64,000 nt of DNA, taken from NCBI RefSeq assembly GCF_001612785.1, contig NZ_BDBC01000055.1, positions 1-64,000 of the forward strand, written 5' to 3'. This document shows positions 43,086 through 51,780 of the stretch, piece after piece (position 1 is the first letter of the stretch; each line of letters begins with the position of its first letter). The notes below the pieces were generated by a model that was not told the DNA's origin, did no database searches, and saw only the letters and a program-made list of their open reading frames with translations. Source of the stretch: Nocardia beijingensis NBRC 16342 (GTDB taxonomy: Bacteria; Actinomycetota; Actinomycetes; Mycobacteriales; Mycobacteriaceae). Both the position numbers and the translations under genes were made by a program.

Positions 43086-43599
43086 GGGATTCCCATCGTC
43101 AGGCGAAAACCGGTCCGTACCTGTACGCGTAGAGCCGCCCGAGCCGTCGATAAGCAGTGGGTTACGCGGGTTCCATGTCCGGCGGCGTGCGGAAAGCGAA
43201 TCGCAGCGTCGGCGAATTGGCGTTCCTTTTCGACCGTAACCGATTCGCTGCGGCACAGGAGTTCGGTGGGCACGAGTCGTCCAGTCGCCAAGGATGGGCT
43301 ACGCGGCCCGTGTGACGGGTTCGGTCGTCGAGCAGCACACGGCCTCGCCCGCGCCGGTCGGCGTGCTGCGGATGAGCTTGCGATGCTCGGCGGACATGCC
43401 ACGGCCTTTCGCTCGAATCGGACGACCGGGTCAGAGGAAACCACGCCCCCTTCGGTTCGGCCAGCATTACGGTCAGCCGGATCGAAATGGGTCGACTTTC
43501 GCGATGCCCGTGGTGGAGCAGGTGCGGTCGGGGACGGCGACAGCGCACCGACGGGCGCACCCAGCGGGAACCGAGGCGCGGCGGGCCGTGCTGCGGCGA
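43086..43599. other. Intergenic region upstream of the osmoprotectant operon
   Basis: No convincing gene is visible; open frames here have the composition of shadow frames. A 9-bp inverted repeat (AGCGAATCG at 43195-43203 and its complement at 43241-43249) may be a regulatory site for the transporter operon. The right part leads into the SDR remnant. Confidence 0.4.
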
Positions 43600-43806
43600 C
43601 ACCCGCCGGGCAACAAAGGTGCGGCTACCTCCGTTCTCGTCGCGGCGTCGCCCTTGCTCGACGGTGTCGGGGGACGCTACTTCGAGGACTGCGACGAGGC
43701 CGTGGTCGGTGTCTTCGGCGCGCGCAACGGAGTCGCCGAGTACGCGCTCGACCCCGAGGCCGCCGCGCGGCTGTGGCAGGTGTCGAGCGCCATCCTGGCC
43801 GCGTGA
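43600..43806 (+). pseudogene. Remnant of a short-chain dehydrogenase gene (C-terminus only)
   Basis: About 68 residues, KGAATSVLVAASPLLDGVGGRYFEDCDEA and ending ALDPEAAARLWQVSSAIL, are the characteristic C-terminal end of SDR oxidoreductases of the light-dependent protochlorophyllide reductase-like group. The cofactor and YxxxK regions, about 240 residues, are missing upstream, where the in-frame sequence is unrelated. It overlaps the 3' end of the AraC gene on the opposite strand by 130 bases. Probably a deletion or rearrangement scar. Confidence 0.7.
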
Positions 43807-44681
43807 AGGTCTGCCGGTGAGCCATCGCGGGCACTCCGCTGGGCGGGAAAGAACGTTCCCCAGGCCCGGTAGCGACGCCGCGAGACCGCGCTGAGCGGTT
43901 GCGCGGTGAGCGACCCCGGCGTAGTCCCGGCGAAGCTCGACACGTCCCGGCAGAGGTGGGACTGATCGGAATAGCCACAGGTCACCGCCACCTCGGCGGC
44001 GGGAATGCCCGCAAGCAGCCCTTCGACCGCATGCCGGAACCGGACCAGCATCGCGGCCCGTTTCGGGGTCAGCCCGATCTGGGCTTCGAATCTGGCCCAC
44101 AACCGTTTGCGGCTCCATCCGCAAGCTTCGGCGAGCTCGTCGACCCGCACCTGCCCTCGGCTCGCGACGATGCGTTCCCAGCCGGCCGCGACTTCCGGGT
44201 CCGGCGTCCTGGTCGGCTCGGCGCACTGCCGCAGGAACGAGTTCGTCAGCGCGAAACGCTCCTCCCACGTCTCGGCATTCGCGAGCCGCTCACGCAGCCA
44301 CACCGCCCGGCGTCCCCATAGATCCTCCAAGCCGACGACCGTGTGGCCCAGAGCGGCCGGGTCGATACTCGACAACGAATAGGCCCGCAGCGGTGACAAG
44401 CGCACCTCGACGCATTCGGCCCGCTCGGTGCGCACGCGCATGGTTCCGTGGGGGAATCCGGAGACGAAGCCGCTGAACGCCTGCTTGCCCGCCGTGCTGT
44501 CGACGATCAATTCGTTCTCTCCGAACTCGATGAGCACCGTGACCGCGGGCAGCGCGGTGACCCGGAGGTCCAATCCGCCCGCGCCACCAGCGCGATACCC
44601 GAGCATCGCCGTGCCACCCACGGCGGGACGGTGAAAAACCCATCCGCCGTCCTGGTCCCCTTCGAGCCCGTTCGCTCCCAC
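43677..44681 (-). CDS. AraC-family transcriptional regulator with abnormal C-terminal extension
   Basis: 334 residues. The N-terminal AraC ligand-binding-like part (residues 10-130) and the helix-turn-helix pair (about residues 170-265, QVRVDELAEACGWSRKRLWARFEAQIGLTPKRAAMLVRFRHAVEGLL and VAVTCGYSDQSHLCRDVSSFAGTTPGSL) are normal. The last roughly 50 residues are Ala/Ser/Arg-rich and are read antisense to the SDR remnant, so the original stop was probably lost when that remnant was joined here. GTG 44681 is the likely start. It points at no adjacent operon and may once have regulated the lost SDR gene. Confidence 0.8.
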   Translation of the reverse strand: MGANGLEGDQDGGWVFHRPAVGGTAMLGYRAGGAGGLDLRVTALPAVTVLIEFGENELIVDSTAGKQAFSGFVSGFPHGTMRVRTERAECVEVRLSPLRAYSLSSIDPAALGHTVVGLEDLWGRRAVWLRERLANAETWEERFALTNSFLRQCAEPTRTPDPEVAAGWERIVASRGQVRVDELAEACGWSRKRLWARFEAQIGLTPKRAAMLVRFRHAVEGLLAGIPAAEVAVTCGYSDQSHLCRDVSSFAGTTPGSLTAQPLSAVSRRRYRAWGTFFPAQRSARDGSPADLHAARMALDTCHSRAAASGSSAYSATPLRAPKTPTTASSQSSK

Positions 44682-44724
44682 TCGCCCAGGCTAACCGCAC
44701 CGACCCGTCCCGGGGGTGGACCGG

Positions 44725-46500
44725 TCAGGGCCGGTCGACGCGGCCGAGAGCGAAGCGGGCCAGCTCGGTGGAGACGATCTCCGGTCGCCCGCCGGACTGT
44801 CTCGCGGCGGCGGTGAGTACGTCGAGGTGGTGGTAGCCGGGGGCGATCACCGTCTCACCGTGACTACGCGCCCCCGCCGCGACGACGATCCCGGCGCCGC
44901 CGATCAGGTTGAGGGTCGGATTGGCGAAGATACCGCCGGGGTGGGTGCGGTGCCGGGTGATCTCGGGGGCTCGCGCTTGGAAGACGTCGAACGCCAGTCG
45001 CATCGGGAAGTACCACTCGGTGAAGTCCAGCGGTTGCGCGGCGAGGCTACGCGAGAGGTCGGCGATGTCGGTGACCTCATGGGTGGCCTCGGTGAACAGT
45101 GTGCCGTCGCGGTCCGCCACGCCCGCGGTCACGGCCGGTGCGTCGTAGTCGAGCCAGGTGTAGAGCGGGCCGCCGGGTTGATCGGGAATCGCTTTGCGAT
45201 CCGGACCGAACAACATGCCGGCGAGGCCGCGCAGCGCCGGGAACGCGGTGACGTCGCCGGGAGCCGGGAAGTCCTTGTCCGCGACGGCGCCGCCGCCGAA
45301 GAAGCCGAATCCCGCTTGCAGCAGGGCGAGCGGCTGGGAGTTGGCGTCGAGGAACGCGCCGAGCGCGGCGGCGTTCGTGATCCGGAAATCACGGACCGAC
45401 GGGGAACCGGTCGCGGCCGCCGCCGCGTCCCGCGACAGCAGCAGGCGGTAGGTGGCCTCCTGGTTGACATCGCTCGGAACGTAACGCGCGAGATCGGATT
45501 CCGCGTCGGGTGCGAGATGAGCCGCCAGCCCCGCGATGCCGAGCAGGTTCATCGTCTCGGGATTGATGACCGCAGGCAGAGCCAGCACTCGAGGCAGCAC
45601 GCCACGGTCCAGCGCGGCCTCGATCCCGGCGGAGCCGATGCCGCCGATGGAGAGGTCGAGGAAGTCCGGGATGCCGTTGAGCGCCGACAGCGAGGTATCG
45701 ATCGCGGAGTCGAGGGCGAAATAGCCCGCACACTGGTCGGCGCCCGCGGCTCCGCCGAAATCCCATTCGGCGAACAACGCGGTGAGCACCCCGCCCAGCG
45801 AATGCCCGCCGCACAGCGTCTTCCGCTTCCGCGACACCGGATCGGGCAGTTCCGCGGTGAGCAGATCGTATTGGTCCTGCACGGTCTGCGCGACACCGAC
45901 GTGACCGAGCCACCCGAGCTGGTCGTCCGGCACGACGCCGCCGAATCGGCGGCCCTCGATCTCGGCGCCGCGATAGTAGTAGTCGATGGCGAGATGCACA
46001 TCGCGGGCTGCCAGACCGGCCTGCCTGCCGAGGTGGTCCTCCAGGCAGCTGGAACGGCGATCCAGCGCCCAGAACTCCAGATGCCGGCCCTGTTCCGCCG
46101 CCGCGGCGACGGTATTGCGAGCGAGGCTGTCGAACGCGCCCGCGCCCTCGAAGATTCCCGGCTGCGCCACCAGCACGGCATCGGCGTCGGCCGACCGCGC
46201 CGGGCCCGCGACATCTCGGTAGCGCAGGTACGACAGCCGGTCACAGGCGGCCGGATGCGGTCCGACGGTATCCGGCAAGGGGATACGCAGGCTCACAACG
46301 GATTCCGCCACGGACGTGATCGGCGACGAGGAAATCACCACGGTCTCGATACGTTCCGGTCCGTCGGCCCGTGCCGTTGCGCTCGGTGCCGCGGCCGCGA
46401 CGACCAGTGCGGCGGTCGACACGCCGGATGTCAAGAAACGAAGAACCCTGGCATGATGCCGGAGGAAACCACTGTGGCTCGGCAACGGTTGTGTCGACAT
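44725..46500 (-). CDS. Large secreted alpha/beta hydrolase
   Basis: 591 residues. A long signal peptide (RHHARVLRFLTSGVSTAALVVAAAAPSATARA) with cleavage near residue 45 indicates export. The nucleophile elbow is LCGGHSLGGVLTALF (Ser234), with upstream HLEFWALDRRSSCLEDH and a late GYHHLDVL His near the C-terminus as plausible triad parts. Two Cys (SSCLEDH, DQCAGYF) could form a disulfide. The size is much larger than usual lipases. An ester or lipid substrate is likely, but the family is not recognised. GAGGGG is spaced seven bases from ATG 46500. No operon partner. Confidence 0.75.
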   Translation of the reverse strand: MSTQPLPSHSGFLRHHARVLRFLTSGVSTAALVVAAAAPSATARADGPERIETVVISSSPITSVAESVVSLRIPLPDTVGPHPAACDRLSYLRYRDVAGPARSADADAVLVAQPGIFEGAGAFDSLARNTVAAAAEQGRHLEFWALDRRSSCLEDHLGRQAGLAARDVHLAIDYYYRGAEIEGRRFGGVVPDDQLGWLGHVGVAQTVQDQYDLLTAELPDPVSRKRKTLCGGHSLGGVLTALFAEWDFGGAAGADQCAGYFALDSAIDTSLSALNGIPDFLDLSIGGIGSAGIEAALDRGVLPRVLALPAVINPETMNLLGIAGLAAHLAPDAESDLARYVPSDVNQEATYRLLLSRDAAAAATGSPSVRDFRITNAAALGAFLDANSQPLALLQAGFGFFGGGAVADKDFPAPGDVTAFPALRGLAGMLFGPDRKAIPDQPGGPLYTWLDYDAPAVTAGVADRDGTLFTEATHEVTDIADLSRSLAAQPLDFTEWYFPMRLAFDVFQARAPEITRHRTHPGGIFANPTLNLIGGAGIVVAAGARSHGETVIAPGYHHLDVLTAAARQSGGRPEIVSTELARFALGRVDRP

Positions 46501-46737
46501 CGACAACCCCTCGTCACGACAGCGGAGCGGCCGTATCGCCGAAATGCTCCGCACCGGTGCGAGGAACGTACGGCGGCGGCCCCCCGCTGTCAACGGCGGT
46601 CGGTCGGCTTGTGAAACATCCCGAATCCGAATCGGTTTGTTCTGTCCTCCGACCCATATGCCGATCGAGCCCTTGCTCCTCACCTGGCCCCGTGTCTGCT
46701 CGGAGCCGTGCCGCGCCAGCCTGTCGTTGACCCGCGA

Positions 46738-48258
46738 TCACGGGTTCGTCACCGGAACGCGTGCTGCGATATAGCCGTCGGGGCGGATGAGTATCGCGGT
46801 GTTACCGGTGATGTCGTAGTTGCGGTGAACACTGCCGTCTCCATCGATCAGGGTGTCGGTCCCGGAAGCCGCTGTATCGGTGGTGATCCGGACTGCTCGC
46901 GGTGCGTCGATGCGGAGGTCGTCGAGGTCATGGACCGTGCCGGGATCGTTGCCCTGGTCGAAGGTGAGCAGGGTCCAATGCGGGCCGCGCAGCAGATCGA
47001 AAACCCGGACTTCGCGACCGGACGACGCGTCGATACCCACGGCGTCAGGAGCGCGGTCGCCGGCACGAACGCGGCAGCCTCGCGGGCCGGGTGCGGTGAG
47101 TGGGCTGTCGGGGTAGGCGATGGTGAGCCCGGTCGTGAAATCGTCGGTGAGCCCACGGACGGCGGACGCTCCGTCGCCGTTGCCCGCGGAGTGCATGAGC
47201 GCGTGCAGGCGGTCGGTGCTGTCGTCGAGAACCGCCCGCGCGACCGCGCGGCGTTCGATTTCGTAAGTGTCCAAGAGGGTCTCCTCGGCGCCGTCGAGAA
47301 CGGCGGCGAGTTTCCAGCCGAGGTTGTAGGCATCCTGGATGCCGGTGTTCATGCCCTGCCCGCCAGCGGGGGAGTGGACATGCGCGGCGTCCCCGGCGAG
47401 GAAGACCCGACCGACCCGGTAACGGTCCGCCAGGCAGACGTTGATCCGGTACAGCGACAACCACCCCGCGTCCTCGATACGGACGTCTCGCAGCCCGGAA
47501 TGCTCGGCGAACAGGCGGCGGAACAGCCCGAGCGTCGGCGCCGCCGGATCGGGATCGTCGTCGGGAATGGAGGCCTGGAATTGCCAGACATCGGTACTGG
47601 GCAGCGGGAAAAGCGAGAGGATCCCGTGCTCGGGGCTCATCCACACGTGCTGGCAGCGACTGTCCAAGCCCTCGATCCGCACATCGCCGAGCCACCAACG
47701 GTGGTCGCCATAGGACACGCCGGCGAGTGTGGCACCGATCCGCTCCCGCACCACACTGCGTCCACCGTCGCAGCCGACGACGTAGCGGGCGCGCATGCGC
47801 CGGTCGCCGACGGGCGTGGACATGGTCACCGTCACGGCCTCACCTGTCTGCGCGACGGCGCTGACCTCGGTTCCCCATTCGACCCGGCCGCCGAGTTCGG
47901 CGAGCCGGTCGCGCAAGATCTGCTCGAACAGCGGCTGCGACAACCACACCGGCGCGTAGGGAACCCCTGGATCGCGCACTCCCAGCGCGGCCTCCACGGC
48001 CTCGGAGATCACGCGGTCACCGTGGTAGTGCCGGGTCGGCACATGTACCCGGCCCAGCTCCAGCACTCGATCGATCACGCCGAGGTCGTCGGCCACCTCC
48101 AAGGCCCGAGGCTGGATCGTCTTGGCCCGCGAAGCCGTGCTCGGCCCGGCGGCGCGGTCGACAATGCGGTAGTCGGCACCACGGCGGGCCAGGTCGATCG
48201 CCAGTGCCAGACCGGTCGGGCCTGCGCCGACGACGAGAACATCGGTTTCGGTCTGCAT
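46738..48258 (-). CDS. FAD-dependent class A monooxygenase (PHBH/PCP-hydroxylase type)
   Basis: A 506-residue aromatic-ring hydroxylase. Residues 8-16 are the FAD Rossmann LVVGAGPTG, the DG motif is VVGCDGGRSVVRERIG, the second FAD motif RVFLAGDAAHVHSPAGGQGMNTGIQDAYNLGWKL, and the C-terminal thioredoxin-like dimerisation region ends TAILIRPDGYIAARVP. It uses NAD(P)H and O2 to hydroxylate an aromatic or polyketide substrate. Its ATG 48258 diverges from a MarR regulator, and a copy of that regulator's probable operator lies 6-22 bases upstream of the ATG. An effector-induced detoxification enzyme is therefore likely. Confidence 0.92.
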   Translation of the reverse strand: MQTETDVLVVGAGPTGLALAIDLARRGADYRIVDRAAGPSTASRAKTIQPRALEVADDLGVIDRVLELGRVHVPTRHYHGDRVISEAVEAALGVRDPGVPYAPVWLSQPLFEQILRDRLAELGGRVEWGTEVSAVAQTGEAVTVTMSTPVGDRRMRARYVVGCDGGRSVVRERIGATLAGVSYGDHRWWLGDVRIEGLDSRCQHVWMSPEHGILSLFPLPSTDVWQFQASIPDDDPDPAAPTLGLFRRLFAEHSGLRDVRIEDAGWLSLYRINVCLADRYRVGRVFLAGDAAHVHSPAGGQGMNTGIQDAYNLGWKLAAVLDGAEETLLDTYEIERRAVARAVLDDSTDRLHALMHSAGNGDGASAVRGLTDDFTTGLTIAYPDSPLTAPGPRGCRVRAGDRAPDAVGIDASSGREVRVFDLLRGPHWTLLTFDQGNDPGTVHDLDDLRIDAPRAVRITTDTAASGTDTLIDGDGSVHRNYDITGNTAILIRPDGYIAARVPVTNP

Positions 48259-48263
48259 TTCAT

Positions 48264-48280
48264 CTACCTACCTTAGGTAT
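48264..48280. promoter_or_regulatory. MarR operator copy 1 (monooxygenase side)
   Basis: CTACCTACCTTAGGTAT matches 15 of 17 positions of the perfect palindrome at 48334-48350 and lies 6-22 bases upstream of the monooxygenase start, overlapping its ribosome site. Confidence 0.75.
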
Positions 48281-48333
48281 CTATTTTTGCGACGGCATGC
48301 CATCCGCTGGAGGGGATGGGATGCGAGTACTGT

Positions 48334-48350
48334 ATACCTAACTTAGGTAT
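48334..48350. promoter_or_regulatory. MarR operator copy 2 (regulator side)
   Basis: ATACCTAACTTAGGTAT is a perfect 17-base palindrome 17 bases upstream of the MarR ATG. Together with copy 1 it gives symmetric control of both divergent genes. Confidence 0.8.
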
Positions 48351-48366
48351 CTAACAAGGGGAGTGA

Positions 48367-48852
48367 ATGGGCAGCGACGACAAAGCACTGAAAGGCCTGC
48401 TGCCGCGCATGGCGCAGCTCAGCAATACGCTGGGCCGCGGGCAGTTGTTCGAAACAGCCACTGCCGCGGCCGGAATCGCCCTGGAACGACCCGCGGTGAC
48501 GATCCTGGTGATCCTGGAATCCGCCGGGCGCCCATTGCGGGTCGGGGAGATCGCGGCCCGGATGCAAGTGGCCGGACCGCACGTCACGCGCCAGCTCAAC
48601 GGTCTCGAGCGGCGTCGCTTGGTGGAGCGTGTGCCGGACCCGGACGACCAGCGCGCCCGATTGATCACCCTCACCGCCACCGGTGCGAAGATGATCGGGC
48701 GCTACCTGCGAGTCATCGACGGATGGTTCGACCAGGCCCTGTCCGGATGGTCGAAGTCCGATCAGCGCGACCTCGTTCGCCTGCTCGGTCGTCTGGTCGA
48801 TGATCTGTCGACGCACCTGGACACCGTCGTTGAGGACGCTGTCGCCGAATAG
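48367..48852 (+). CDS. MarR-family transcriptional repressor
   Basis: A 161-residue MarR regulator. The winged helix-turn-helix (residues 40-105, RPAVTILVILESAGRPLRVGEIAARMQVAGPHVTRQLNGLERRRLVERVPDPDDQRARLITLT) is followed by dimerisation helices. A clean start at ATG 48367 follows AAGGGGAG. It is divergent from a FAD monooxygenase, with a palindromic site in front of each gene. Repression released by the aromatic substrate is the usual logic of such pairs. Confidence 0.92.
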   Translation: MGSDDKALKGLLPRMAQLSNTLGRGQLFETATAAAGIALERPAVTILVILESAGRPLRVGEIAARMQVAGPHVTRQLNGLERRRLVERVPDPDDQRARLITLTATGAKMIGRYLRVIDGWFDQALSGWSKSDQRDLVRLLGRLVDDLSTHLDTVVEDAVAE

Positions 48853-48951
48853 TGTTGCGACGCGGCATCAATCATCCGGCACCGGCCGGGATCGGTGCAC
48901 CGCCTGGACGGCGCATGACCGCCGGCGGCGCGGGGCCGCTTCAGTGCCGCG

Positions 48952-49305
48952 TCAGCCTTGGTTCCATGCCAGGCGCAGTGCGCCGTTGACGAGGTAGCAG
49001 GCGAACAGGATCGCCGCCGGGGTGAGTGACGCGGCGGCGTACAGCGCAAACGCGCCGGTGCCGAACCAGGCCAATTCGAAGAGCATTCGAGCGAAGCCGT
49101 GCAATGGGTAGGTGGCATTCGTTCCGCCGCCGGCGGCGAAAAGGCCCCACAGTACGGCCAGCACCAGGGGTGCGCCGATGCCCGCCGCGAACCTGATCGG
49201 CCACTGCGCGTTCACGGTGAAACCCCAGTATCCGGCGCTGCCAAGCACGCTCAGCTCCAACAGGAACATCAGGCCGAGATCGACCGCTTTGACCACGCCG
49301 AGCAC
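48952..49305 (-). CDS. YrdB family (DUF2568) membrane protein
   Basis: A 117-residue protein with four hydrophobic helices and the family pattern ELSVLGSAGYWGF, RFAAGIGAPLVLAVLWGLFAAG and FELAWFGTGAFALYAA. Function unknown. GGAGG five bases before GTG 49305 favours this start over TTG 49323. It is divergent from the methyltransferase gene at 49431. Confidence 0.85.
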   Translation of the reverse strand: MLGVVKAVDLGLMFLLELSVLGSAGYWGFTVNAQWPIRFAAGIGAPLVLAVLWGLFAAGGGTNATYPLHGFARMLFELAWFGTGAFALYAAASLTPAAILFACYLVNGALRLAWNQG

Positions 49306-49430
49306 AACTACCTCCAGTGACAACCGCTCTTTCTAGAGAGCAATGCTCTCACTACTTCCGGCGGTGCGTCAAGCGGTCCTGCTCGCCGTCCGGCGCGGGG
49401 GTGATCAGGCAGTGTCGGTAGGGTGGCGGC

Positions 49431-50264
49431 ATGCAGGTCGGGGAACCGAGTAGAACCGCCATGGCCGTAGCGCGAGCGCGGGCCCACCATCAGGTCGCCG
49501 CCGAGCCGCGGGTGTTCACCGATCCGCTGGCGTCGCGCATCGTCGGCGAAACCGCGCTCGGGGCAGACGAATTCGATCGAGGCGTCGACGAAGATCTGGC
49601 TCGTCGGCGGCGCCTGTTCATCGCGGCGCGCAGCCGCTTCGCCGATGACGTCGTGGCGGCCGCCGTCGCCAGGGGCACGGGCCAGGTGGTCGTGCTCGGT
49701 GCGGGGCTGGACACCAGCGCCTACCGCAATACCTCCGAGAACGTGCGATTCTTCGAGGTCGATCACCCCGCCACCCAGGAATGGAAGCGGCGCAGGCTGG
49801 CCGAGAGCGGAATCGCGATCCCGTCATCGCTGACGTTCGCCCCGATCGACTTCGAACAGTCGACACTCGCCGCCGGATTGGCCGCGGCGGGTCTGGACCG
49901 CACCCGCGACGCCGTGTTCGTCTGGCTGGGCGTCGCCGTGTATCTGACCAGGACGTCGGTCGACGACACGCTGCGCTACATCGCCGGTCACGGCGCGGCC
50001 GCGGAGGTGGTCTTCGACTACGTCTACCCGCTGTCCGACGCCCCGGCCGATGGCAGGCGGGCACGCGCGGATCGAGTCGCCGCGGTGGGCGAACCGTGGA
50101 TCAGTTTCTTCACCGCGGAGCAGATCCGCAGTGCGTTGCTGTCCTTCGGCTTCACCCGCGTCGAAGACCACACCGCGACAGAGTTGCTCAGTGGCTATGG
50201 CGTCGCAACCACTGCTTGGCCCGCGGATTCGGTGCCACACCTGGTCCACGCCTCCACGGTGTGA
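49431..50264 (+). CDS. Class I SAM-dependent methyltransferase, PPM/leucine carboxyl methyltransferase-like
   Basis: A 277-residue protein of the large actinobacterial family with TDPLASRIVG, RSRFADDVVAAAVARGTGQVVVLGAGLDTSAYR (SAM motif I), FFEVDHPATQEWKRRRL and VFVWLGVAVYLTRTSVDDTL. These enzymes resemble mycobacterial proteins annotated as carboxyl or O-methyltransferases in cell-envelope and secondary metabolism. The substrate is not predictable. The ATG at 49431 follows GGTGGCGGC; the ribosome site is weak. No operon partner. Confidence 0.88.
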   Translation: MQVGEPSRTAMAVARARAHHQVAAEPRVFTDPLASRIVGETALGADEFDRGVDEDLARRRRLFIAARSRFADDVVAAAVARGTGQVVVLGAGLDTSAYRNTSENVRFFEVDHPATQEWKRRRLAESGIAIPSSLTFAPIDFEQSTLAAGLAAAGLDRTRDAVFVWLGVAVYLTRTSVDDTLRYIAGHGAAAEVVFDYVYPLSDAPADGRRARADRVAAVGEPWISFFTAEQIRSALLSFGFTRVEDHTATELLSGYGVATTAWPADSVPHLVHASTV

Positions 50265-50340
50265 GCCCGCCCCGCCGATCATCGCCGGTCCGGCGAATCC
50301 CGATGCACCCGATCGGCTACCACCTTGCGACAGATCGGCG

Positions 50341-51447
50341 TCAGAGGTCGGCGACCAAGGCCGCGGCCGCTTCGATCGCCGCGGCCTCGTGGTCGAGCAG
50401 GACGTCGCCGCCCTGGGTCGTGACGATCGGCGTGTACGGGTCATCCTGGAACTGCTCGCCCAGCAGTTCGCGCAGGACGGCCAGCCCGCAGAACGGAACA
50501 TAGTGCGGGCTGTAGCCGCCTTCCTGTACGAAGGCGATCCGGCCCGCGGAGGTGGCGGCCGCGATGTCCAGCATCCGGCGGGTCAGGTGCCGGAAGCCGC
50601 CGCTGGTGACCATTTGCCGGGCCAGCGGATCGAGAATGCTCGCGTCGAAGCCGGACGCGACGATGATCAACTCCGGCGCGAAGGCGTGCAGCGCCGGTTC
50701 GACGACTCGGTCGATCGCATGCAGATACGCGGCGTCTCCGCTGCCGGGCGGGAGGGGAACGTTGATCGCGTACCCGTGTCCGTCGCCCGCGCCGCGCTCC
50801 TCCCGGTAGCCGGAGTCCGGTGGGAAGCACAGATGCTGGTGGATCGAGAGGGTCAGCACCGACGGGTCCTCGTACCAGATGTCCTGGGTGCCGTTGCCGT
50901 GGTGGACGTCCCAGTCGACGACGGCGATGCGCCGCACGCCGAGAACGTCTTTGGCGTAGGCGGCGGCGATGGAAACGTTGTTGAACAGGCAGAATCCCAT
51001 GCCGGTAGCGCGGGTCGCGTGGTGGCCCGGCGGATTGACCAGCGCGTAACCGTTGTCGACCGTCCCCGCCAGCACCTGTTTCACGAGTGCGATCGCACCG
51101 CCCGCCGACAGCGCGGCGATCTCGTATCCGCCCTTGCCGAACGAGGAGACGCCGTCACCGGCGTCCCCACCCTTGGGCTGTAGATTCTCGGCCTTGATCC
51201 GCTCCAGGTGTTGTGCGGTGTGCACCCGCAAGATGTCGGCCTCTTCGGCGGGTTCGGCCTTGATCGAGTGCAACTTGTCCAGCAGCCCGGACACCGAGAC
51301 CAATTCGTGGAACCGCCGTTTGGTGTCGGGATGCGCGAGGTGGTGGCCGATCGGCTGGAGACCGGCCGTCGCGTCGGACGGGAACAGACTTCCGCTGCCG
51401 GTGTCGGCCCACCCGTAGAGGGTGTTCCATACGTATCCAGTTGTCAT
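50341..51447 (-). CDS. Class II histone-deacetylase-like amidohydrolase
   Basis: A 368-residue arginase/deacetylase-fold enzyme. His142-His143 in PPGHHATRATGMGFC are the charge-relay pair. Zn2+ is held by Asp180 and His182 in VVDWDVHHGNGTQ and Asp268 in ASGFDAS. A QEGGYS motif provides the usual catalytic loop. Bacterial members deacetylate acetylpolyamines, acetoin-like compounds or acetyl-lysine. GGAG seven bases upstream fixes ATG 51447. It is divergent from a dienelactone-hydrolase-like gene; GCGGTC-GGCG-GACCGC (51460-51475) lies in its leader. Confidence 0.9.
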   Translation of the reverse strand: MTTGYVWNTLYGWADTGSGSLFPSDATAGLQPIGHHLAHPDTKRRFHELVSVSGLLDKLHSIKAEPAEEADILRVHTAQHLERIKAENLQPKGGDAGDGVSSFGKGGYEIAALSAGGAIALVKQVLAGTVDNGYALVNPPGHHATRATGMGFCLFNNVSIAAAYAKDVLGVRRIAVVDWDVHHGNGTQDIWYEDPSVLTLSIHQHLCFPPDSGYREERGAGDGHGYAINVPLPPGSGDAAYLHAIDRVVEPALHAFAPELIIVASGFDASILDPLARQMVTSGGFRHLTRRMLDIAAATSAGRIAFVQEGGYSPHYVPFCGLAVLRELLGEQFQDDPYTPIVTTQGGDVLLDHEAAAIEAAAALVADL

Positions 51448-51780
51448 CGTGAACTCCTAGCGGTCGGCGGACCGCCACGCCGTCCACCTTGGTCTCGTCC
51501 CGCCGCGGCGGGTGCTCGGGCTCATTACAAGCACGGCAGCGATCGTTCCGCAACCAGAGAGGTTGCCACGCTTGGGCGGCGGGCGGCGCGAACCCTCGGC
51601 GCTCGAACCGGCGCCTCCGCGAGCGACCACGCTTCGGGCAAGCGGTCGTCGAGGATCCCGGCGGAACGCACGTCGTCGGGGGCGTTTCCCTGTCCCGCGC
51701 AACGTGCGGCGTTTAATTCCCAAGAACGGGAAGCGAATTGCCCAGGCGTCTTGCGGATCCGAAGCGGATACAGTGGCGTC
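51448..51780. other. Divergent intergenic region with two small inverted repeats
   Basis: No gene is visible in these 333 bases. GCGGTC-GGCG-GACCGC (51460-51475) sits in the leader of the deacetylase gene, and TTCCC-AAGAAC-GGGAA (51717-51732) lies 49-64 bases upstream of the dienelactone-hydrolase-like gene. Either could bind a regulator. Confidence 0.4.

Noticed and set aside
43082..43444. Minus-strand 120-residue frame upstream of the osmoprotectant permease
   Set aside because: Arg/Ala/Ser-rich composition with no motif; it overlaps the permease start and looks like chance in the promoter region.
44716..46614. Plus-strand 632-residue frame opposite the secreted hydrolase
   Set aside because: Antisense shadow; the minus strand has a signal peptide and GHSLGG motif.
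46708..48276. Plus-strand 522-residue frame opposite the FAD monooxygenase
   Set aside because: Antisense shadow of a gene with all FAD motifs.
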